Below are positions 57,450 through 64,000 of a stretch of 64,000 nucleotides of DNA, piece by piece (within the stretch, counting starts at the first letter, position 1; each line of letters begins with the position of its first letter). The notes beneath the pieces were generated by a model. The model saw only the letters and a list, made by a program, of their open reading frames with translations. It was not told the origin of the DNA and ran no database searches. The DNA is taken from contig JAFYNR010000057.1 in the NCBI GenBank assembly GCA_017548045.1, positions 1 to 64,000 on the forward strand, in the 5' to 3' direction. Source of the DNA: Clostridia bacterium. Its GTDB lineage: Bacteria; Bacillota; Clostridia; Oscillospirales; Acutalibacteraceae. A program made the position numbers and the translations under genes.

Positions 57450-58207
57450 TGTACAGAGTATTGACATTCAACCTGCTTTGCGGAGGCAAAGGTGAAAGAG
57501 TATGGAAAAACAGAGTTTCCAGAGTTGTGAAAATCATCAAAGAAGCAAATCCTGACTCGTTCGGTGTGCAGGAGGCGCACTGGGAATGGATGCAGTCACT
57601 TACCGAAAATCTGCCCGAATACGATTACGTAGGCGTTGGCAGAGAAGACGGCGACAAGGACGGCGAGTTTGCGGCTGTATTCTATAAGAAGGACAAATTC
57701 ACGGCAAGCGAAAGCGGTAATTTCTGGATTTCTGAAACTCCCGAAAAACCCTCTAAGGGCTGGGATTCCGCCTGCACAAGAGTTGCAACCTTTGTCAAAT
57801 TGACCGACAAAGAAACAGGCAAGGCTTACGTTCACTTCAATACCCATCTTGACCACGTAGGCAGAATTGCCCAGATTAACGGTGCAAAAATGATTCAGGA
57901 AAAGGCGGCATCGTTCGGCGGTGTGCCCGTTGTATGTACGGGTGACTTCAACGTGTTCCAGGATTCAGACTGCTACAACACCATGGTAAGCGGCAATATG
58001 AAGGATGCACGCAAGCTTGCTCCCGACAGTGACGAATGTTATACGTACCACGGCTTCAGACCCGAAGAAATTCAGTCAAGAATTGACTTCGTTTTCGTTG
58101 ACGAAGCAACCGTAAAGCCTGTAAGGTTCAAGGTTATCAACAAATTTGTTGACGGCGATTTCTATTCGGACCACAACGCCGCATATGCGGATATCGAACT
58201 GATATAA
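57449..58207 (+). CDS. cytoplasmic EEP-fold hydrolase, copy 3
   Basis: A 252-aa protein that starts directly at the catalytic domain (MYRVLTFNLLCGG), without a signal peptide, so it acts inside. Active-site blocks: GVQEAHWEW, FNTHLDHVG, CTGDFNVFQD, IDFVFVD and YSDHNAAYADIEL. The final SDHNA lacks the Pro of SDHxP. Its N-terminal Asn/Glu, His and Asp/Asn residues are intact. Same operon; coupled to copy 2 by a TAATG overlap with GGAGG upstream. The compartment difference suggests it finishes breakdown of imported material. Confidence 0.87.
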   Translation: MYRVLTFNLLCGGKGERVWKNRVSRVVKIIKEANPDSFGVQEAHWEWMQSLTENLPEYDYVGVGREDGDKDGEFAAVFYKKDKFTASESGNFWISETPEKPSKGWDSACTRVATFVKLTDKETGKAYVHFNTHLDHVGRIAQINGAKMIQEKAASFGGVPVVCTGDFNVFQDSDCYNTMVSGNMKDARKLAPDSDECYTYHGFRPEEIQSRIDFVFVDEATVKPVRFKVINKFVDGDFYSDHNAAYADIELI

Positions 58208-58219
58208 GCAAATAAAAAG

Positions 58220-58252
58220 AGGGACTTTCTCAAAACGAGAAAGTCCCTTTTC
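58220..58252. terminator. bidirectional terminator between EEP and GH36-like genes
   Basis: AGGGACTTTCTC (58220-58231) and GAGAAAGTCCCT (58237-58248) with flanking A and T tracts. Confidence 0.88.
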
Positions 58253-58261
58253 TGTTATGCT

Positions 58262-59917
58262 TTATTCACCAATCATTACGTTGCCAAGCTTAATGTTGAA
58301 CACAAAATCCTTTTTGGTTCCGTTATCGTCAATAACAATCTTGATAACGTCGGGGTTAAGACGCTCTGCCGAAACAATCTTTTCGTCGGTTTTCTTGAGA
58401 TACTTCTTGAGCATAGCCATCTGCTCTGCGTCGTATGCCCCTGCATTGTCGGAAACGAAAAGAACGTTACCGCAAAGGTTGTTGATTCTTGCAAGAAGCT
58501 TTTTCTGCTCAAGTGTGAACTTGAGGTTGTCGTTTCTCAGGAAGAATACGTCAGGGTCGTTCATAAATACTCTGCCGTTAAGGTGGCGGCGGAATATTGA
58601 GTTATTGATTGCACTCTGTGCACTGAGCATTTCATTTGAAACGTGGATGTGGTTATAGATCTTGCCCTTGTAGGTAAGGTCAACGTCACAGCTGATTCTG
58701 CAGGCATCGCAAACGCCGATTGCCGCACTCATAGGAATGCCGCAGCCGAGAAGGAGCTTGTCGCCTACGCACTCTCTGAGGAACTGCATTGCTTCATACA
58801 TAATTTCGCCGCGGCACTTGCCGTTTCTGGGAATTACACATTCGCTGTAAAGGAAGTCGAGCTTGACCATATCGTAGCCCCACTCGTTGAGGACAACGTC
58901 AAACACCTTTTTGATGTAAGCTCTTGCTTCTTCATTGTAGATGTCAAGGGTGTATGCACCGCCCCAGGCAATACAGCCGAGCTGAGGCTTGCCGTTTTCT
59001 TTGATGAGCCAATCGGGGTGCTCCTTTGCAACTCTTGAAACCTTCTGACAGCTGAAGGGAGCAATCCAGATACCGGCCTTGTAGCCCTTTGCGTGAACCT
59101 TATCGGCAATGTATTTCATACCGTGAGGGAATTTTTCGGGGCAGGGGTCAAGCCAATCGCCTACGAAAGGCTCGTAGCCGTCGTCAATCTGGAATATTGA
59201 AACCTCATCCTTTGCAGGGTCAAGACCGTTGAGGTCGCGCAGGATAATGCTTTCGTCAATCTTCTGGAAGTAGTTGTACCAGGATGTGTAACCGCTCATT
59301 GCGCCCTTTCTTGTTGCGGGCATATCAAAGAGCTCGAAGTATTTGTCGAATACTTCTTCATATGTGCCTTCAAAGTAAACAATGTCGAATACCTGCCAGG
59401 GCTCGTTTACGTACTTGCCCAGTGCATCCTTATGAATCGAGAAATAATTCTCGTTCATTTTCACCTTAAAATATGTGTAACCCGTTTTCTCGCTGAGCGA
59501 ACCCCAGAGCTTCATTTTTTCACCGTTGCGGATATATGTGTAGCCGTGGCTGTGAAGCTCGCCGGGCTTCTCCGAATATTCAACGATTCTGTCGTCACTT
59601 GTGATGCTTGCGTAGTGTCTGAGATAGGGGTGAATATGAGAAAGCTTGATTGTGCCCTTCATCACGTCGTTTCTGTTATATTCCTTGGTGTATGTCCAGG
59701 ACTGATAGCCTGCACCGAAGAAAAGGTCGTCTGCTTTGAATTCATAGGGGAATTCAACATAGAAATCAACCATTTCAATGTCACATTTGGGATTGAGTTT
59801 AACAGCAAATTTTTCGGCTGTATCTACAATCTCCAGTGAATAATGGTCGTTTTCAACGTCGTTTGAAACAATGCTTACGCCGTTGCACTTATAGCTGATT
59901 ACGTATTTTTTGCTCAT
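58262..59917 (-). CDS. alpha-galactosidase-like GH36/clan D hydrolase, intracellular
   Basis: A 551-aa enzyme. N-terminal beta-sandwich (~1-190; FGAGYQSWTYTKEYN) and a TIM barrel with QIDDGYEPFVGDWL, KAGIWIAPFSCQ, MVKLDFLYSE (nucleophile Asp at about 352) and CRISCDVDL (acid/base Asp). Length is shorter than classical ~730-aa GH36 proteins and lacks their large C-terminal domain. Probable alpha-galactosidase. Start at 59917 (MSKKYVI), GAGGAG about nine bases upstream. Convergent with the EEP operon, separated by a shared terminator; promoter is its own, so a functional link with EEP is only positional. Confidence 0.85.
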   Translation of the reverse strand: MSKKYVISYKCNGVSIVSNDVENDHYSLEIVDTAEKFAVKLNPKCDIEMVDFYVEFPYEFKADDLFFGAGYQSWTYTKEYNRNDVMKGTIKLSHIHPYLRHYASITSDDRIVEYSEKPGELHSHGYTYIRNGEKMKLWGSLSEKTGYTYFKVKMNENYFSIHKDALGKYVNEPWQVFDIVYFEGTYEEVFDKYFELFDMPATRKGAMSGYTSWYNYFQKIDESIILRDLNGLDPAKDEVSIFQIDDGYEPFVGDWLDPCPEKFPHGMKYIADKVHAKGYKAGIWIAPFSCQKVSRVAKEHPDWLIKENGKPQLGCIAWGGAYTLDIYNEEARAYIKKVFDVVLNEWGYDMVKLDFLYSECVIPRNGKCRGEIMYEAMQFLRECVGDKLLLGCGIPMSAAIGVCDACRISCDVDLTYKGKIYNHIHVSNEMLSAQSAINNSIFRRHLNGRVFMNDPDVFFLRNDNLKFTLEQKKLLARINNLCGNVLFVSDNAGAYDAEQMAMLKKYLKKTDEKIVSAERLNPDVIKIVIDDNGTKKDFVFNIKLGNVMIGE

Positions 59918-59949
59918 GCCGCACACTCCTCATTTTATTTTACTGTGAT

Positions 59950-59978
59950 ATTATAACAAAAAAAGCTGACTAATTCAA
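59950..59978 (-). promoter_or_regulatory. promoter of the GH36-like gene
   Basis: Minus strand: TTGAAT (59978-59973), 17-bp spacer, TATAAT (59955-59950). Confidence 0.75.
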
Positions 59979-60011
59979 GTATGCTTTTTTAATAAGAGCA
60001 AGGTCTTTGCC

Positions 60012-60842
60012 TTAAAATCCGCCGCCTACGGTTATTATGTAGTCAATTTCCGCCTCGGCTTTATCAATCATAATTCCGCTGATTTCGAGGTGGCTTATGT
60101 CAGGGTCGCAGGTGTATTTCCAGGTTCCCTTTTCAATTGTGCCGTCTTTGTTTATTTTCACCTTCAGCGATGCATTCACATAATTAACGGCAATGTTTGC
60201 ATTCTCAACGTCGACGTTGAACTGAGGGAACTGTTCCAGAACCCTTGAAATATCACCGAGCACGGTTATTGCGTGCCCTACCGTGCCTTCGTATTCCTTG
60301 CCGTGAATTCCGTCAGTCTGATTTTTCATTGTCATTTCAACAACGGTATATTCGCCGCTTTTGTATGCCTTGACTGATTTGGCATCCGAGGCGGTAAGGC
60401 TTGAAAATCCGCCTGTTATTCCGTCAAAATCAAGGGCGTTTTTCTCAATAACCGAAGCGATGGCAGGCTCAAGTATTTTTATAAAAAATCCCAAAGCGCC
60501 GTCGCCGTCGTTGATAATCAGCTTGTTGAGCACCATTATCTGAGTGGATTTTGCTGTGGGGTTGGATTTTGAAGCAGCGTTTTTATAGAACTCAACGATT
60601 TCATCGGGAGTCCATTCCGAAGGGTCGGCAAGAATTTCCGATACTTCGGACGTATCGCTCGTTACGGTTGAGCTGTCGGATTGAACGGATTCGGTTGCTT
60701 CGGTGTTGACCGCAGCTTCCGTGATTTCTTCGGCGAGCTGTTCAGCCGAGGTTGTTTCCGTATCGGGGGTCTGTTCTTTTGAACATGCGGTAAAGGAAAA
60801 GATTAAAGCAAAAACGGTTAATACAACGAGCAGTTTTTTCAT
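60012..60842 (-). CDS. lipoprotein, member 3 of the paralogous family
   Basis: A 276-aa protein with lipobox FTAC (Cys at about 20 after KKLLVVLTVFALIFSFTA), a Thr/Ser/Glu/Val-rich linker (to about 75), then the family domain: WTPDEIVEFYKNAA, LIINDGDGALGFF, DFDGITGGFSSL, KAYKSGEYTVVEMTM, GTVGHAITVLGD, INKDGTIEKGTW and the ending DYIITVGGGF. It is close to the lipoprotein at 2790 through the entire domain. No catalytic motif. Start at 60842 is fixed by GGAGGAAG; a longer frame to 60920 has no ribosome site. Monocistronic; no clear terminator before 59978. Confidence 0.8.
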   Translation of the reverse strand: MKKLLVVLTVFALIFSFTACSKEQTPDTETTSAEQLAEEITEAAVNTEATESVQSDSSTVTSDTSEVSEILADPSEWTPDEIVEFYKNAASKSNPTAKSTQIMVLNKLIINDGDGALGFFIKILEPAIASVIEKNALDFDGITGGFSSLTASDAKSVKAYKSGEYTVVEMTMKNQTDGIHGKEYEGTVGHAITVLGDISRVLEQFPQFNVDVENANIAVNYVNASLKVKINKDGTIEKGTWKYTCDPDISHLEISGIMIDKAEAEIDYIITVGGGF

Positions 60843-60939
60843 ATTTCTTCCTCCGTTATTTTGAAAAATATTCACTGAAACGGTAATCCCATAAGTCTGA
60901 AATATAACAACATCACGCAATCTGTTGCATTACAAAGCT

Positions 60940-61632
60940 TTATCGATTATCGTTTCGGGAAGTATAGTATTCATCTGATACGCCGAGCAGGAATTTATAC
61001 ATAGGTGAGTATGACTTGAACGTACCTCTGATTATTTCGATAATCTTTTCGCTTTCAAGGTCTTCAAGGTCTGCCGAAAAAGCAATGAAGCCTACATCCT
61101 TTGCGTTGTAGTATTCTTCAAGACCCTCGGGACAGCCGGGGAAGGGTCTTTTATATTGCCTTTTCATAAACACTGAGCCCGTCATCTTACACAGATCCGC
61201 CGCTTTTGCAAATTCTTCCGGCTTTTCACGAAGGCTTTTACGGAAGATTTCAAGCAGGCCGGGCTCGTCGCCGTAGAAGCCTACGCCCATTGTGTATTCT
61301 CGGGGAGTGACCTCAAACCACATACAAGGGTAACCTCTCCATTCGTGCTTGGGACGCATAAACATTATCCACATATTCTCACGGTAAAGGCTTTTATCCT
61401 TTGTGTAGCGGGTATCCCTGCGTACTCTTGAAACCATTCTGGTGGGAATTGTGTTCATCATCGGGTCAAGGGAAAGCAGCTCTTCGCCGATAATTCCTGC
61501 AATCTGCCGCATAGGCACGGTAACTCTGCTTTTGATTTCTTCTTTGTGCTCCTCGTAGTATGCTCTGGAATCTCTGAAACGGTTATCTGCGAGCATAAAA
61601 AGGGCATCACGGGTTATTCCGTTGTATTCCAC
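60940..61632 (-). CDS. DUF2461 family protein
   Basis: A 230-aa cytoplasmic protein of the DUF2461/TIGR02453 family. Typical features: FMLADNRFRDSRAYYEEHKEEI (start), RVRRDTRYTKDKSLYRENMWI, MWFEVTPREYTMGVGFY (GGG-like loop replaced by MGVG), and FKRPFPGCPEGLEEYYNAKDVGF. Function not established. Start is GTG, directly abutting the preceding stop TAA, with AAAGGT nine bases upstream. Last gene of the malQ operon. Confidence 0.85.
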   Translation of the reverse strand: MEYNGITRDALFMLADNRFRDSRAYYEEHKEEIKSRVTVPMRQIAGIIGEELLSLDPMMNTIPTRMVSRVRRDTRYTKDKSLYRENMWIMFMRPKHEWRGYPCMWFEVTPREYTMGVGFYGDEPGLLEIFRKSLREKPEEFAKAADLCKMTGSVFMKRQYKRPFPGCPEGLEEYYNAKDVGFIAFSADLEDLESEKIIEIIRGTFKSYSPMYKFLLGVSDEYYTSRNDNR

Positions 61633-62892
61633 TTATATCAGACCTTTCTGTGCCAGACCTTCTGCCGCAAGCATAATTGCGGTTTTGGCTGAATGGAAAT
61701 TGATGCCGCCCTGCATCCATACCGCAAACGGTTCTCTCAGAGGAGCATCGGCTGAAAGCTCGATTGATGAACCGAGAATGAATGCGCCGGCAGCCATAAT
61801 AACCTTACTGTCATAGCCGGGCATATCCCAGGGCTCGGGTGTTACGTATGAGTCAACGGGTGCACCGCTCTGAATTCCGCGGCAGAATTCAACCAGTCTG
61901 TCGGGATTTTCAAGGCAAAGTGCCTGAATAATGTCGTGACGGCTTTCATCGCTTGAGGGTGTGACCTTAAAGCCGAAATTCTCAAAAAGCGCCGCCGCGA
62001 AAACAGCCGCCTTAAGGCTTTCACCAACAACGTGAGGTGCGTGGAAAATGCCCATAAACATATTTCTGTTTTCACCCAGAGTGCAGCCTACTTCCTTGCC
62101 CAGACCGGGCGTTGTTGCTCTGTATGCACAAAGCTCAACAAGGTCTGCTCTGCCTGCTATGTAGCCGCCGGTTCTCGCTATTGAACCGCCTGCGTTTTTG
62201 ATAAGTGAGCCTGCCATAAGGTCTGCACCAGCCTGAGTCGGCTCGGTTTTTTCAACAAGCTCGCCGTAGCAGTTGTCAACCATAACAACCGCATCGCATT
62301 TTGAATGAACAAGCCGGGCAATTTCGCCGATTTCCGCAACGGAGAGTGTGGGTCTGAGGCTGTAACCTCTTGAACGCTGAATATAAACCATTTTAGGCTT
62401 CATTTCAAGGGCTTTTTCGATGGCTTCCATATCGGGTCTGCCGTTTGCATCAAGGTCAACCTGCTCATATTTTACGCCGAATTCCTTCAGCGAGCCCATA
62501 CCTTCTCCGCTGATGCCGATAACGCTGTGAATGGTATCGTAGGGTGTTCCCGTAACGCAGAGCATTGTATCGCCGGGGCGGAGCACACCGAAAAGGGCAA
62601 CCGCAAGGGTGTGGGTGCCGCAGGTGAAGGTGTGACGCACAATGGCATCCTCCGCGCCGAAAATATCCGCATAGATTCTGTCCAGCTTATCCCTGCCTGC
62701 ATCGCCGTAGCCGTAGCCCGTGGAGCCTGCAAAATCCGTTTCGCTGACTCTGTTGTTTATGAACGCAGAAAGCACCTTCTGCTGATTATATTCGGCGATT
62801 TCGTCTATCTCGTCAAATTTTGTTTTTGCTTTTTTGAGTGCGGCATCGCTTGCCGTTTTTATTCTTTCACTGAAATTAAAAAAATCCTTCAT
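61633..62892 (-). CDS. methionine gamma-lyase-like PLP enzyme (aluminium-resistance family)
   Basis: A 419-aa fold-type I PLP protein of the Met_gamma_lyase family (PF06838 type), common in Firmicutes. STGYGYGDAGRDKLD, FTCGTHTLAVALFGVLRPGD (PLP phosphate loop), MVDNCYGELVEKTEP (Asp holding the pyridine N) and MAGSLIKNAGGSIA with Lys (about 225) forming the aldimine. Substrate uncertain; cysteine/methionine metabolism is suggested by family naming. It follows malQ by three bases and precedes the DUF2461 gene with no gap; the association with malQ has no obvious metabolic reason. Confidence 0.9.
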   Translation of the reverse strand: MKDFFNFSERIKTASDAALKKAKTKFDEIDEIAEYNQQKVLSAFINNRVSETDFAGSTGYGYGDAGRDKLDRIYADIFGAEDAIVRHTFTCGTHTLAVALFGVLRPGDTMLCVTGTPYDTIHSVIGISGEGMGSLKEFGVKYEQVDLDANGRPDMEAIEKALEMKPKMVYIQRSRGYSLRPTLSVAEIGEIARLVHSKCDAVVMVDNCYGELVEKTEPTQAGADLMAGSLIKNAGGSIARTGGYIAGRADLVELCAYRATTPGLGKEVGCTLGENRNMFMGIFHAPHVVGESLKAAVFAAALFENFGFKVTPSSDESRHDIIQALCLENPDRLVEFCRGIQSGAPVDSYVTPEPWDMPGYDSKVIMAAGAFILGSSIELSADAPLREPFAVWMQGGINFHSAKTAIMLAAEGLAQKGLI

Positions 62893-62895
62893 ATC

Positions 62896-64000
62896 TTACC
62901 TTCTGTATATTCTGTTAAGAGACTTAAAAAATCCGATATCAGCATTGCGGAGCTGCTCTTTTGTTACTCTGTAACTCCAGTTGCCGCTTGCCACACCGGG
63001 AGTGTTTATTCTTGTATCCGAGCCGTACATAAGAAAATCCTGAACGGGAATTACGGCAAGGTCGCTGACACTTGAGAATACTGCACGGAGCAGCAGGGGA
63101 GTTGCGCCGCCCCAGTCGCCGCCCGAAAATCCGCAGTAATCAAGAACACGCTTACGCACGTTATCGTCGCTTTCCCAAAGAAAGCCGAAAAGGGTATTGT
63201 TATCGTGTGTACCGGAGTATGCAACGGAGTTTCTGATATAATTGTGAGGCGTATGGATACTGTCGCCGTCGTCAAGAAAACCGAACTGAAAAACTCTCAT
63301 CCCGGGGAAACCGCTTTCTTCAACAAGTGCACGTACTTCGTCGGTTATATCGCCAAGGTCTTCGGCGATGATAAGTTTATCCTCGTGACCTTCCTTTATT
63401 GCATTGACAAGCTCAATGCCGGGACCCTTTACCCATTTGCCGTTTCTTGCGGTTTTTTCTTTTGCATCAACAGACCAATATGCTTCAATGGCTCTGAAAT
63501 GGTCGATTCTTACACCGTCAAACATTTTCAGTGCGTGGTCAATTCTTTCCTTCCACCAGCCGTAGCCGTCTTTTTTCAGCTCATCCCAATCATAAAGCGG
63601 GTTGCCCCAAAGCTGACCGTCCTCGGCAAAGTAATCGGGAGGTACGCCTGCAACCTGTGACGGATAGCCTTTTTCATTGACCTGAAACAGTCTGCGGTTT
63701 TCCCATACGTCGCAACTGTCATCCGAAACGTAAATGGGGATATCTCCGATTATGCTTACTCCCTTTGAGTTTGCATAATCCTTGACCGCATACCACTGCC
63801 TGAAAAATTCATATTGAATGAATTTCCACAGTTCCAATGTTTCTGTATCGGTGATTTCGTTGTTTTTCCACTCCTGCCAGGGCTTTCCACCGTTTTGTTC
63901 ACGCAGCGTCATAAATCTGCAAAAGGCTTCAAGACGGGGGTTAGCTTCAATAAATCCGTCAATCTTCTTTGAATCCTTCAAATTGAGGTAAGCCTTTCTC
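62896..64000 (-). CDS. malQ: 4-alpha-glucanotransferase (5' part cut by window end)
   Basis: GH77 amylomaltase, C-terminal ~368 residues. The frame is open to base 64000, so no start is given; the internal TTG near 63981 is not the true start. GVSIIGDIPIYVSDDSCDVW, VAGVPPDYFAEDGQLWGNPLYDW, GVRIDHFRAIEAYW (nucleophile Asp), IAEDLGDIT (acid/base Glu) and YSGTHDNNTLFGFLWE (third carboxylate Asp) are all present in order. The enzyme transfers alpha-1,4-glucan segments during maltodextrin or glycogen metabolism. Cytoplasmic. First visible gene of an operon with the Met-gamma-lyase-like and DUF2461 genes. Confidence 0.95.
   Translation of the reverse strand, partial: RKAYLNLKDSKKIDGFIEANPRLEAFCRFMTLREQNGGKPWQEWKNNEITDTETLELWKFIQYEFFRQWYAVKDYANSKGVSIIGDIPIYVSDDSCDVWENRRLFQVNEKGYPSQVAGVPPDYFAEDGQLWGNPLYDWDELKKDGYGWWKERIDHALKMFDGVRIDHFRAIEAYWSVDAKEKTARNGKWVKGPGIELVNAIKEGHEDKLIIAEDLGDITDEVRALVEESGFPGMRVFQFGFLDDGDSIHTPHNYIRNSVAYSGTHDNNTLFGFLWESDDNVRKRVLDYCGFSGGDWGGATPLLLRAVFSSVSDLAVIPVQDFLMYGSDTRINTPGVASGNWSYRVTKEQLRNADIGFFKSLNRIYRR

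Overview
The window looks like a chromosomal segment of a spore-forming Gram-positive member of the Clostridia, probably a gut commensal. The basis is: strong AGGAGG-type ribosome binding sites with some GTG/TTG starts, a SpoIID/LytB protein, the Firmicute block darA-holB-ricT, a DegV protein, a FemAB ligase, a clostridial 2[4Fe-4S] ferredoxin, GGGtGRT and Met-gamma-lyase-like proteins, lipoproteins with a Gram-positive signal, and dense intrinsic terminators. Species cannot be named from the sequence alone. No rRNA, CRISPR array, transposase or integrase gene was seen.

Layout. 1-6.3 kb (+): end of a GGGtGRT protein gene, a beta-lactamase-fold serine hydrolase, a lipoprotein, and metF followed by a secreted alpha/beta hydrolase. 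6.4-10.5 kb (-): tspO, then a GPH-type sugar symporter with a GH30 glycosidase. 10.5-17 kb (-): ferredoxin, then a seven-gene operon gltA / membrane protein / AEC transporter / QueG-like reductase / darA / holB / ricT. 17-18.9 kb (+): spoIID-like and degV. 18.9-22.4 kb (-): femAB / thuA / dut / small membrane protein / alpha-beta hydrolase operon. 22.5-25.7 kb: PAP2 phosphatase, XRE regulator, tRNA-Arg, an unusual tRNA-derived intergenic region and a candidate structured RNA. 25.7-34.2 kb (-): a BaiCD/FadH-type flavoprotein, then an operon GH2 / lipoprotein / propeller-toroid protein / GDPD. 34.4-46.6 kb: heterodimeric ABC exporter plus a GH95-like enzyme, a convergent GPH transporter, and a second operon of sugar isomerase / dehydrogenase / heparinase-like protein / GH130. 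46.7-50.1 kb: Gfo/Idh/MocA dehydrogenase, then an AT-rich 2.1-kb island bounded by a 14-bp duplication of the initiator tRNA 3' end. 50.3-58.2 kb (+): six-gene operon GPH transporter / novel glycosidase-like protein / phosphohexomutase / three tandem EEP-fold hydrolases. 58.2-64 kb (-): GH36-like alpha-galactosidase, a third paralogous lipoprotein, DUF2461, Met-gamma-lyase-like protein, and malQ (cut by the window end).

How it works together. Most glycosidases here (GH30, GH2, GH95-like, GH130, GH36-like, GH77, and the 738-aa protein) lack signal peptides and sit beside cation-coupled GPH/MFS permeases or sugar-acid/oxidoreductase enzymes. This suggests that small oligosaccharides or glycosides are imported intact and cleaved in the cytoplasm. 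Phosphodiester-directed enzymes (GDPD, three EEP proteins) are in the same operons, so some substrates may be phosphorylated glycans or glycerophosphoryl sugars (inference). The strongest candidates for undescribed biology are the initiator-tRNA island, the structured RNA at 25.3-25.55 kb, and the EEP-triplet and propeller-toroid operons.
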